From positions 1-22,421 of the forward strand of contig JBHHWI010000047.1 of assembly GCA_046756445.1 (NCBI GenBank): 22,421 bases of DNA, given 5' to 3'. The translations under genes and the position numbers were made by a program. The notes under the pieces are model-generated. The model had not been told where the DNA came from and did not search any database. It was given only the letters and a program-made list of their open reading frames with translations. This document shows positions 1-7,762 of this stretch, one piece after another (the first letter of the stretch is position 1; every line of letters begins with the position of its first letter). This DNA comes from JACZWL01 sp046756445. Lineage in GTDB: Bacteria; Pseudomonadota; Gammaproteobacteria; Steroidobacterales; Woeseiaceae.

Positions 1-1211
1 TTGGTCGCGAGGATGGCGCCCTGCCTGCATGCGGCGTCGAGCGTGCCGAACACTTCCTTTTTGATCGCCATGTTCTCGAACACGGCCTCGATCACCAGAT
101 CGACGTCGGCCAGGTCCCCGTAACTCCGGGTCGTCGTCAGCCGGTCGAGGCCCTGGTCCATCTCTTCTTTTCCGAGCTTGCCGCGCTCGACGCCGCCTTC
201 GTAAAGTGTGCGAATCGTTGCTTCGCCTCGTTCGAGCCCTTTATCGTCATTGTCGAGCAAGACGACGTTACAGCCCGCATTGAGACAGGCGTATGCGATG
301 CCTGCGCCCATGGTGCCGGCGCCGATGACGGCGACGGAATCGACGCCGCGCCTGTCGGTATCCTTGTCTATGCCGGGCACCCTGGCCACGGCTCGCTCGG
401 CGAAAAAGGCATGCCGCAGCCCGGCCGACTGCGGCGATGCCTTGCATTGGGTGAAAAACTCGCGCTCGGCCTTGCAGCCTTCATCGAACGGGACGCGGGT
501 CGATGATTCCACGCAACGAATGATCATCTCCGGCGACAGGAGTCCCCGCGTCCTGGTGGCGATCTTCTTGCGGGTGTTGTCGAACAGGGCGGGGTCGGGC
601 GGCGCGACATCCATGTCACGGATGCGCCGGGGGCCGCTGTCGGCGAGTTCCCCGGCATAGGAGACGGCGGCGACCCGCAGCTCGTCGCCTTCCGCGATTT
701 TGTCTATGACACCGATCGCCAGTGCCGCATTTGCCGGCACGGGTTTTCCCGTGAGCATCATGTCCAGCGCCTGCTCGCAACCGGCGAGGCGGGGCAGGCG
801 CTGCGTGCCGGAGGCGCCGGGCAGCAGGCCGAGATTCACCTCCGGAAAGCCGACCGCTGCCTCGGGCGCCGCTATCCGGTAGTGACAACCGAGCGCTACT
901 TCGAGCCCGCCGCCGAGTGCCGTGCCATGGATGGCCGCAAGCACCGGTTTTTCGCTCGCCTCGATTGCCTCAACGACATCGGGCAGGTGTGGCGCCTCGG
1001 GCGGCTTGTCGAACTCGCGGATGTCGGCGCCGGCGATAAAAGTCCTTCCGGCGCATACGAGCACGATGGCCTTCGTCTCCGGATCGGCGCCGGCTTGCTC
1101 CAGACAGTTCATCAGGCCCTCGCGTACGCTTTGCGACAGCGCATTCACCGGCGGATGGTCGATGGTGATGACTGAGGCGATTCCCTGTCGCTCGATGCTT
1201 ACCGCGGTCAT
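1..1211 (-). CDS. Bifunctional enoyl-CoA hydratase / 3-hydroxyacyl-CoA dehydrogenase (partial)
   Basis: Beta-oxidation enzyme that hydrates 2-enoyl-CoA and then oxidises the 3-hydroxyacyl-CoA with NAD+, in the cytoplasm. I translated the minus strand from the ATG at 1211 and it stays open for 403 codons to the window edge, so the C-terminal part is missing. Residues 1-190 are a crotonase fold: the FIAGADIREF segment near residue 58 and both expected catalytic glutamates, E104 (GGGLEVALG) and E124 (GFPEVNLGLLPG). A linker containing FFAERAVARVPG (residues 269-280) leads to the NAD-binding domain with the Rossmann motif VIGAGTMGAG at 295-304 and the family motif VIEAVFENMAIKKEVF at 373-388. The hydratase-first order and short linker resemble the roughly 700-residue MFE-1/peroxisomal type more than classical FadB. 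It is divergent from the SDR gene at 1302. No gene symbol is assigned because FadB, FadJ and MFE-1 types cannot be separated safely from half the protein. Confidence 0.93.
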   Translation of the reverse strand, partial: MTAVSIERQGIASVITIDHPPVNALSQSVREGLMNCLEQAGADPETKAIVLVCAGRTFIAGADIREFDKPPEAPHLPDVVEAIEASEKPVLAAIHGTALGGGLEVALGCHYRIAAPEAAVGFPEVNLGLLPGASGTQRLPRLAGCEQALDMMLTGKPVPANAALAIGVIDKIAEGDELRVAAVSYAGELADSGPRRIRDMDVAPPDPALFDNTRKKIATRTRGLLSPEMIIRCVESSTRVPFDEGCKAEREFFTQCKASPQSAGLRHAFFAERAVARVPGIDKDTDRRGVDSVAVIGAGTMGAGIAYACLNAGCNVVLLDNDDKGLERGEATIRTLYEGGVERGKLGKEEMDQGLDRLTTTRSYGDLADVDLVIEAVFENMAIKKEVFGTLDAACRQGAILAT

Positions 1212-1246
1212 TTTTGTTCCTTGTCGTGTTCGCGCTGTGCCGCCAT

Positions 1247-1276
1247 TTGCACAGTTTATCGCTATTGAACTACAGT
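1247..1276 (+). promoter_or_regulatory. Possible promoter of the SDR gene
   Basis: The 90-bp divergent gap contains TTGCAC (1247-1252) and TACAGT (1271-1276) separated by 18 bp, a weak match to sigma-70 -35 and -10 boxes, placed 25 bp before the ATG at 1302. A GGGGG tract at 1291-1295 could serve as a poor ribosome binding site. This is a pattern match only. No operator or clear opposing promoter for the 1211 gene is seen. Confidence 0.25.
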
Positions 1277-1301
1277 CTGCCGAGCATCACGGGGGCCATA
1301 C

Positions 1302-2099
1302 ATGACCGACCTCAACGGGGCACTGGTCCTGATCACCGGCGCCGATGGCGGCTTCGGCAGGCAGATGACCGGCCAGTTCATTGCCGCGGGCAGCCGGTTG
1401 ATCGTAACCGATGCCGATGAATCCCGGCTCGATGCCTTGAAGACTGAACTCGATTCTCGATCGGCAAGTATTGCGTGTGCAATTCCGGCGGACCTGTCCG
1501 ATGAGCGCGGTTGCCAGATGCTGTTCGACCGGGTCGTGGAGAATGGCGCGATACCGGATGTAATCGTCAACAACGCAGGGGTGGCGCTGGGCGGCCGCTT
1601 CGACCACGTGCCCCGCGACCGATGGGAGCAGCTCATCCAGGTCGATCTGCTGGCGCCCATGCGGCTCTGTTACCTGTTCCTGCCGCGACTGATCGAGCGG
1701 CGCAGCGGACATATCGTAAACATCTCATCAGTGGCGGGGTGGATCGGATCGAAAGGGCTGTCTTCATATTGCACCGCGAAATTCGGCCTGCGGGGCTTCG
1801 GCGATGCGCTTTCCGGCGACCTGGAGGAGTCCGGCGTACGGGTGTCGACTGTGTATCCGTTCTTCAGTCGCACACCGATACTCGATTCCGAACAGTTCGG
1901 ATACGACAAGCGCCGAATCATCCCGGATGATATGGCCACCGATCCGGCCGACGTGGTCGCGGCCATTATTAAAGGTGTCCGCAAGAACAGGCGACACATC
2001 TTTCCGGACCGGAAGGCCTGGCAGATACACCACATATGCCGATTCCTTCCGTGGCTGGTGCCGATCCTGAACCGGCGGTTCGACAAAAGAATACAGTGA
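1302..2099 (+). CDS. Short-chain dehydrogenase/reductase (SDR) family oxidoreductase
   Basis: A 265-residue classical SDR, a cytoplasmic NAD(P)-dependent oxidoreductase. Visible motifs are the dinucleotide-binding TGADGGFG (residues 13-20), the NNAG motif (about residue 90), the catalytic serine in NISSVAGWIG and the catalytic Y-x3-K in SSYCTAKFGL. The acidic D37/D39 after beta-2 (VTDADESR) suggests NAD rather than NADP preference, which is inference. The length is normal for the family. The C-terminus has a hydrophobic, basic tail (FLPWLVPILNRRFDKR) that could touch the membrane, a common trait of SDRs acting on lipids or hydrophobic ketones. It is divergent from a beta-oxidation gene, so a lipid or acyl substrate is plausible but unproven. 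The gene ends exactly where the convergent methyltransferase gene ends, with no spacer and no terminator hairpin between them. Confidence 0.9.
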   Translation: MTDLNGALVLITGADGGFGRQMTGQFIAAGSRLIVTDADESRLDALKTELDSRSASIACAIPADLSDERGCQMLFDRVVENGAIPDVIVNNAGVALGGRFDHVPRDRWEQLIQVDLLAPMRLCYLFLPRLIERRSGHIVNISSVAGWIGSKGLSSYCTAKFGLRGFGDALSGDLEESGVRVSTVYPFFSRTPILDSEQFGYDKRRIIPDDMATDPADVVAAIIKGVRKNRRHIFPDRKAWQIHHICRFLPWLVPILNRRFDKRIQ

Positions 2100-3476
2100 T
2101 CAGAAGCGCGCCTGCCGCTGGCTGTCGTCGTACATCCGGGTAAGGAACGAACGGATTGCCGGCTCGGCCTCCTGTCTGGTCATCAGTTTTTGTTCCTCCA
2201 TGATCTTCGCCATGTCCTGAATGGATCGCCTGCCATCGATCAGAGACATCAGGTATCCGTAGATGTGCGTGGTCGTCGCCTGCGTCCTGAACGAGCGTGA
2301 CAGCGGCACCGCCCCCCTGCCGGTGACCAGCCAGTCGGGCAGCGCCTTGTACCTGGCCGGCGCCTTGACGTCCTTCGTCTTGCGTGCCGAGAAAGTAAAC
2401 ATGGTCTCGCGGCGGCCGTGGCGGCTGGCCGGCGAACACATGTAAGGAATGATGGCTTCGCGTACCCGGGGCGGCCCGAAACCCGCTGCTTCGACAATCG
2501 AAAGGGTCTCCTCGGGACTGTACTTCCTGGCGAAATCGGGATGTGAAAAAGTCAGCGAGCCGAGATTGATCCAGCGGCCGTCCGGCCTGAGCAGGCAATT
2601 GATGCGCGCAGCCAGGTCGGGGAGGTCTTCGGTCACGATGTCGATCAGCCAGGGCGTTACGACAGTGTCGAATCGACCCTTGGCAAAAGGCGGCCGCAGC
2701 ACGTCGCCGAACACCAGCCGAAAGCCCTCCCGCACCGGCGCATCGGCCGACAGCGTCCTCAGGACAGCGACGTCCTCGATAGTCCTGGGCGCGATCGGAA
2801 ATTCATACATTTCCAGCGTCTCGCCCCGGGTCATGCTATCGGCAACGAGCAGCAACAGGGGATTGAAGTCGAACGCGACCGTGCTGGTGGCCTGGCACTG
2901 CATGTGCAGGTCGTATGCGAGGCGTCCGGCTCCGGCGCCCGGCACGAGCGTGTCGCCGAATGCCTGGTCGCCGTCCAAAGCGTCACGAATCTGATCGAGC
3001 GTGGCCTCGTTCTCCTCGTCTCCCCAGGACCAGTCGCGGTGAATGTTGGGATAGTAGGTATTCAGTCCCTGGTCCGAGGGCAGCCTGGTCCTCAGGGCGA
3101 GGAACGACTCGTACCTGGTGTCCGAGGCCTGCACGCCCACTGGCTTCAGAATCGTCTGCAGGGTCTCGCGATGTTGCTGCGCCGCCGTCTTCTGATGTTC
3201 GAGGCGCTTGACGGTCAGTTCGTGAAGACTTTTGTTCTTGAGCTCATTGTTGATACGAACAACGTCCTGACCGAGCTGCTTGAGGACCAGGTGCAGGCGA
3301 TTGCGCCATTCGGCCAGGCTGTATTCCGGCTCGGCAAACATCCACGGAATGCCCTGCACCGCCGGAAAGTCCACTTTGCAGGCATCGCAATGCAGCGTAC
3401 CGCTCTCCGAAGAGAGCGGGGACTTGTCGCAACGCGGGCAGGCGAGGAGGTCGGTGAGCAGATCATCAACCGGCAT
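2100..3476 (-). CDS. N2227-like SAM methyltransferase with N-terminal zinc ribbon and C-terminal winged-helix-like tail
   Basis: A 458-residue protein in three parts. Residues 1-45 form a Trm112-like zinc ribbon: C13-PR-C16 and C30-DA-C33, followed by the typical QGIPWMF ending. The central part, about 120-370, looks like the N2227/carnosine N-methyltransferase family: YYPNIHRDWSWGDEE, then the SAM-binding glycine motif TLVPGAGAGRLAYDL (176-190) and an acidic turn with DFNP, typical of this family. The tail, about 395-450, contains HIYGYLMSLIDGRRSIQDMA, which resembles PqqD-like or winged-helix segments. Known N2227 proteins methylate carnosine-like dipeptides in eukaryotes; the bacterial substrate here is unknown. 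It is probably cytoplasmic, as no signal peptide is seen. The ATG at 3476 gives the zinc ribbon its usual N-terminal position. It is preceded on its own strand by the REP-like hairpin and the DUF1501-type gene. Confidence 0.82.
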   Translation of the reverse strand: MPVDDLLTDLLACPRCDKSPLSSESGTLHCDACKVDFPAVQGIPWMFAEPEYSLAEWRNRLHLVLKQLGQDVVRINNELKNKSLHELTVKRLEHQKTAAQQHRETLQTILKPVGVQASDTRYESFLALRTRLPSDQGLNTYYPNIHRDWSWGDEENEATLDQIRDALDGDQAFGDTLVPGAGAGRLAYDLHMQCQATSTVAFDFNPLLLLVADSMTRGETLEMYEFPIAPRTIEDVAVLRTLSADAPVREGFRLVFGDVLRPPFAKGRFDTVVTPWLIDIVTEDLPDLAARINCLLRPDGRWINLGSLTFSHPDFARKYSPEETLSIVEAAGFGPPRVREAIIPYMCSPASRHGRRETMFTFSARKTKDVKAPARYKALPDWLVTGRGAVPLSRSFRTQATTTHIYGYLMSLIDGRRSIQDMAKIMEEQKLMTRQEAEPAIRSFLTRMYDDSQRQARF

Positions 3477-3547
3477 GGCAAGAATTATGACAATGAAGCG
3501 GTGGGGTGCATTCTAAACTGCTGCCACGAGAGACGGCCAGCCGTAAG

Positions 3548-3592
3548 AAAGGGGTCAGAGCCCTTTTCTGATAAAAGGGCTCTGACCCCTTT
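3548..3592. repeat. REP-like perfect inverted repeat (20-bp stem, 5-nt loop)
   Basis: Left arm 3548-3567 (AAAGGGGTCAGAGCCCTTTT), loop CTGAT at 3568-3572, right arm 3573-3592, an exact reverse complement. Three more T residues follow on the plus strand. It lies between the stop of the DUF1501-type gene (3604) and the start of the methyltransferase gene (3476). The GGGGTCAGAGCCC core resembles REP elements associated with RAYT (TnpA-REP) transposases in other proteobacteria; that link is from general knowledge. It could also stop transcription leaving the minus-strand redox arm. Confidence 0.85.
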
Positions 3593-3603
3593 TTTGCCAA
3601 GCA

Positions 3604-5202
3604 TCAGGTCGGGTTCAGGGGACCGATGGTGCCGCTCACTATCTGTTGGAACGCCGTCAGGCTGTCGCGCAGTGCTGCATTGCCCAGGCCGTGATTCGGG
3701 AACAGGTTCGCGAAGTTCCCTTCGTCGCCATGTAACGCCATGTAATTCAGGATCACCGTGTTCACGAGAAGGTTGACGTTGTTTCCGGCCGGCGTGGCCG
3801 CGCGCTGGACCGAGCCCCCGGCATCGAAGTAACCGAGCTGCTGATGCTGTGCGGCCGTCCTGCCGGGGCTGGTCCTGAGGGTGGCCCGCCCGGCGGGGTC
3901 GAACACCATGAAGAACGCCGCCGCCGTGGATGAGTTGTCGCTGACCCACTCGCCCTTGCCCCGGCCATCGACGGAATTGTCGATCACGCCGTCGCTCGAA
4001 ACCGATCCGTCACTGAAGACATACATCATCAGCGGCACGCCGACGCGGGCCGCATATTCGACGCAGGCGCCCATGCAGCGTCCGGCGCGGAAGTCCTTGA
4101 CCTCGCCCTCGGCGCGAGCGCCCCCATGATAGTCATAGCCGCCCATTTCGATGACGGCGGCGCCTGCGAAGCCGTTGATCACGAGTTTCATGATCGATGC
4201 CGTCTTGCGGAACTCGCGGCCGTCACGGCCGGGGTCGTTGTATTCGGTGCTGGTGAAGATGCCGGTCGGACCGACGATGATCGGGTCCTGACCGGGATCG
4301 AGCGGCACGCCGCCGAAGCGATCCGCAACGTCCGCCGCCTTCATGTAGCCACAGCGGACCATGTCCTGCAGCACGGCGTCAGCGGTCACCACGCCCATCT
4401 TCTGCCGGCTCAGGCGATAGGCGGACTCCATGACCGCGGTGGCATCTCTGGCGCTGAGGATGCCGACCAGCTGCCCGGTGTCGACCAGGCCGACAACGTC
4501 GCCCGGACTGTCCACCTTGGTCGGGCGAAGCTCCGGGTCCATCATCGTCACCGGCAGGGTCGAGTTGCCGCCGGAAGCCGAGTTCTCGGTTCCGGCCAGC
4601 GTCAGGATCGAGCCGTTGGCGCCGGCCGTGGCGATCCCGTAGAGCGGATTGTGAGGATTATTGCCGGTGTCGTTATCCGAGCGCGCCGGGATGATGGCGC
4701 CGTTGAGCTGCGCGCCGCGGCTCGCGCTCATGCTCGCTTCCATGCCGCGTTTGATGGCGCTGTCCAGGTGAAACGCCAGCCCGAAATCGGTATTGGCGAA
4801 GGGCTGTCCGGACACGGGATCGTTCAGACCGGGAACCATGTCGCCCGGCAGGCCCAGCTTCTGGTAGCCGGCGGTGCTCAGGAAATCCATCTGGCCGCCC
4901 TGCTGGCCGACCAGCACGTTGGAGCCCGCAATGTTGGCGCCGCCTGCCAGATCGAAGCAGATAAACGGTATCTTGCCCGCACCGCTCGGGGATATGCCGC
5001 AGCCGGCCGTGTCCAGGTCGCCGGACAGGGCGGCATGCGCCGCACGGGGATCGGAGAACAGGCTCAGCACGCCGCCCGGCACCGCGCAGGCGGAACCCGT
5101 CAGGAATCCCCGGGCGACGAAATCGCGACGCGTTACCGGCTGCCTGTGATCCGGATGACGCAGCGGATCGTCATAGTGCCTGGCATTAGGTTTTCTGGCC
5201 AT
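3604..5202 (-). CDS. Tat-exported DUF1501-type protein
   Basis: A 532-residue protein with a twin-arginine leader: TRRDFVARGF at residues 24-33, a modest hydrophobic stretch and a likely cut after AAHA (residue 57). The body resembles the DUF1501 family, alkaline-phosphatase-superfamily-like secreted proteins often encoded next to haem-containing PSCyt/DUF1592-type proteins. Supporting segments are the early FICFDLAGGANIAGSN and the later IEMGGYDYHG. Some database entries call relatives GspF, for which I see no basis. Tat export implies folding, perhaps with a cofactor or metal, before transport; the function is unknown. The start at 5202 has GAGG eight bases upstream. It follows the two-haem lipoprotein gene by 30 bp, so it should be the last gene of the minus-strand arm, ending just before the REP-like hairpin. 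Confidence 0.8.
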   Translation of the reverse strand: MARKPNARHYDDPLRHPDHRQPVTRRDFVARGFLTGSACAVPGGVLSLFSDPRAAHAALSGDLDTAGCGISPSGAGKIPFICFDLAGGANIAGSNVLVGQQGGQMDFLSTAGYQKLGLPGDMVPGLNDPVSGQPFANTDFGLAFHLDSAIKRGMEASMSASRGAQLNGAIIPARSDNDTGNNPHNPLYGIATAGANGSILTLAGTENSASGGNSTLPVTMMDPELRPTKVDSPGDVVGLVDTGQLVGILSARDATAVMESAYRLSRQKMGVVTADAVLQDMVRCGYMKAADVADRFGGVPLDPGQDPIIVGPTGIFTSTEYNDPGRDGREFRKTASIMKLVINGFAGAAVIEMGGYDYHGGARAEGEVKDFRAGRCMGACVEYAARVGVPLMMYVFSDGSVSSDGVIDNSVDGRGKGEWVSDNSSTAAAFFMVFDPAGRATLRTSPGRTAAQHQQLGYFDAGGSVQRAATPAGNNVNLLVNTVILNYMALHGDEGNFANLFPNHGLGNAALRDSLTAFQQIVSGTIGPLNPT

Positions 5203-5232
5203 AACAACTGCCTCGTATCGTTGCTTTCGCGG

Positions 5233-7749
5233 TCACTGCATCAGGGCGATTGCGCTGCCGAGAACGGCTCCGCATACGCCCTTGGCGATGCCGCGGGTAT
5301 CCGCCTGTGGCTCCAACGGATCCGGGTTCGGCGCGATCATGCGATCGATCAGGTTGTCCGGCCGCCCGGTAACCGGATCGAAGAGATTGAATCCGAGTTC
5401 ATCGCGCACAACCGTGAAATCGGGTTGCGACTGAATCGCGATTCCCATGATGCGGTCGATCAGCGGCGTTATCAGCGCGTCACGATTTGCATAGGCTATC
5501 GCCGGGACCGCGTTGAAATCGAAGCCCGGAAACATTGCGGCCGTCGACGTAGCACCCCTGTCCTCCATCAGGGCGTTGCAGTACTCGAACGCGAGCTGTG
5601 CAATGGTCACCTGGTGTGATGACAGAAACGTCTTTGGATCCTCGATCGTGGGCAGCGACTGACGCAGGCTCTGGTAGGTGCTGTCCACGGCGGCGTCCTC
5701 AGGGCTAACCGTCGTGACTTCGGCGAACGTCGCATTGATCTCGTCGAATGTCCTTACGCCGATGCGTTCCGCCGGCGGCAGATCCTGCTCGACGATGACC
5801 AGCGGCGGATCGTCGGTTCGGGCGTAGCTCTGGCTGCCGAGCAAATCGAAGGTCAGGAAGAACTCGTCATCCGCCGGACCCTTCTCCAGCGGTATGACCG
5901 CGCCGATTGTCGCGAGCGGCTGCCCGAGGTCGCCGAACAGTGACGCGCTCAGCGTGTCGTTCAGGTTTGCGTAGGATTGGCCGACCGGCGCCTCGGCGCC
6001 GTTCAGGCCGATGCGCACGCCCTGAATCGGGATACCCTCGGGCTGCTGTGCCGGGTCGAGCGTAATGAAGTGAGGCCTCGTAAAAAGATAACCCCAGCTG
6101 TCGAACTGCGCGACCTCGAACAGTATGTACGCCGTCGGTACGTTGATGATGCTCTCGATGCCGAACAGCAGGTAGAATTTCTCACCGACGCCGACGTCGA
6201 AATTCTGCACGATCTGTGCCTGGGTCAGTGCGCGATTGTGTATCGCGACAAGACGGAACGTACCCTGGAAGAGCCCGTCACCCGAGACCTCGCTGCCGAG
6301 CACCAGTGCAAACGTATCCTGCCAGTCGACCAGCGAACCCGGCGCTACCGGGTCGGCCTGCGTGACGAGTTCACCGTTGACGTAGATGCTTCGGCCGTTG
6401 ACCGGATCGTAATTGGCGACAACGTGCTGCAGGGAAGCCTGCAGGACCTCGTTTGCGGACGGCGTCGACAGCGCCGGATCGCCGTTCAGACCGGTCTGGG
6501 TGGTGCGCAGGCGGAAATCGTAGTCGTACAGCGTCTGTTGCAGGGTGAAGTTGCGCGTCGTGTCTCCGCCGGAGAAGCTGACGATGCGCGCCATCTCCTG
6601 CGCGACGTTCGCCGGCACGATCCAGGCCTCGACCGCGAATTCACCGGTAGCCTTGACCAGGTCGTGGATCTTCTTGCTGGCGGCCGTGGTTCCCTGCGCC
6701 TTGCCGTTATTGATGGTGACGCCCCAGCCGCCGAACCATTCGGTGTCGCCGGACAGCGTCAGGTCGATCGCCGGTTCGACGCCACTGGTATCGAATGCGG
6801 TCGGACCCTGGCCCGTCTTGAATTCCCAGAGAGCGATCTGGGCATTCTCGAAACGGTTGCCGCCGGAAGCGATGGTTCCGTCGACCAGGCGCAGCGCCTT
6901 GCTGTTGACCAGCGAGGGGTCGATCTGTGTCGGGACGATCGTCGCCGCGAACGCCGTGATCGCGTCCTCCATTGCCTGCGCGGACGCCGGACAGCCGACG
7001 TTCCAGCAATTGTGGGACTCGTTGCGAAGGCGAATGACCAGTCGCGAACTGGCGGGGTCATCGAGGTCCATCTTCGGCTGGACCGCGTCGAAGGCGACGT
7101 TGACCTCCGCTTCGGCGAAGTAGGGTTGCTGCGCAGCGGCCGACTGCGAGCTGTGGCACCCCTGGCAATAGACAGTCAGAATCGGCCCGTGCACGAGTGC
7201 GGCAAAGTCGCCGATCTGGCTCGGATCATAGTGCCTGCTCGAGCCGGGATCCCGGGACACCGGCGGCTGCAGGACGATCTGGCGGCCGCCGCTGGCAACG
7301 GCACCGGCCCAGCGCTCTATCCAGGTCGTCATGATGTCGGCACAGGCCTGGGGATCCGTGAGCCAGCAGTGATGGGGGTCGTCGACCTTGGTCACCAGCC
7401 GCGAATTGGCCGGCTGATTCAGGTCCGCCACCGTGTTGGCTGCCTGATAGGCCAGATTGATGTCGTCGCGGCGCACGAACATCGGCGTCTGCCCGCCTGT
7501 ATCCGTATGGCACGAGCCGCAGCGGTTGGTGCTCTGCAGGTTATCCCAGACGTTCAGCTTGAACGCCTGCACATCGGCGGTTGCGGGAGGCGGCCCGCTG
7601 TAGATCGGCGGAGGCGTTATGTTGCCGATCGGGTTCTGTGTCGTCGCAGCGCCGCCGCCGCATGCCGCGATCGCCACGGCGCCCAGCCCGGCAAGCGCCG
7701 TGCGCAATCGACGGGTCGAGGTCAAAGCAATTGCAGCCGGTCCGGTCAT
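5233..7749 (-). CDS. Lipoprotein with two CxxCH haem modules and a LamG-like domain
   Basis: An 838-residue exported protein. I start it at the ATG at 7749, not the upstream ATG at 7791, because an AGGGGGG ribosome site sits nine bases before it and it gives a compact lipoprotein signal ending in IAAC (Cys30) followed by GGG. Two similar modules follow. Module 1 has CGSCH at residues 77-81, then NSRLVTKVDDPHHCW. Module 2 has CQGCH at 195-199, then SSRLVIRLRNESHNCW. Each is one c-type haem site plus a conserved H-x-C-W that could supply a distal ligand. Residues about 290-530 look like a LamG/concanavalin-like jelly roll (EFAVEAWIVPAN, HVVANYDPVNGRSIYVNGE, ALVLGSE). The remainder is not recognised. 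It is probably anchored in the outer or inner membrane facing the periplasm or surface. It starts 13 bases after the upstream gene ends, so co-transcription is likely. Confidence 0.85.
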   Translation of the reverse strand: MTGPAAIALTSTRRLRTALAGLGAVAIAACGGGAATTQNPIGNITPPPIYSGPPPATADVQAFKLNVWDNLQSTNRCGSCHTDTGGQTPMFVRRDDINLAYQAANTVADLNQPANSRLVTKVDDPHHCWLTDPQACADIMTTWIERWAGAVASGGRQIVLQPPVSRDPGSSRHYDPSQIGDFAALVHGPILTVYCQGCHSSQSAAAQQPYFAEAEVNVAFDAVQPKMDLDDPASSRLVIRLRNESHNCWNVGCPASAQAMEDAITAFAATIVPTQIDPSLVNSKALRLVDGTIASGGNRFENAQIALWEFKTGQGPTAFDTSGVEPAIDLTLSGDTEWFGGWGVTINNGKAQGTTAASKKIHDLVKATGEFAVEAWIVPANVAQEMARIVSFSGGDTTRNFTLQQTLYDYDFRLRTTQTGLNGDPALSTPSANEVLQASLQHVVANYDPVNGRSIYVNGELVTQADPVAPGSLVDWQDTFALVLGSEVSGDGLFQGTFRLVAIHNRALTQAQIVQNFDVGVGEKFYLLFGIESIINVPTAYILFEVAQFDSWGYLFTRPHFITLDPAQQPEGIPIQGVRIGLNGAEAPVGQSYANLNDTLSASLFGDLGQPLATIGAVIPLEKGPADDEFFLTFDLLGSQSYARTDDPPLVIVEQDLPPAERIGVRTFDEINATFAEVTTVSPEDAAVDSTYQSLRQSLPTIEDPKTFLSSHQVTIAQLAFEYCNALMEDRGATSTAAMFPGFDFNAVPAIAYANRDALITPLIDRIMGIAIQSQPDFTVVRDELGFNLFDPVTGRPDNLIDRMIAPNPDPLEPQADTRGIAKGVCGAVLGSAIALMQ

Positions 7750-7762
7750 CGCCACTGCCCCC

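Noticed and set aside
4126..5619. 497-codon open frame on the plus strand
   Set aside because: Antisense to the DUF1501-type gene and the end of the LamG gene; no domain, no ribosome site, composition typical of a shadow.
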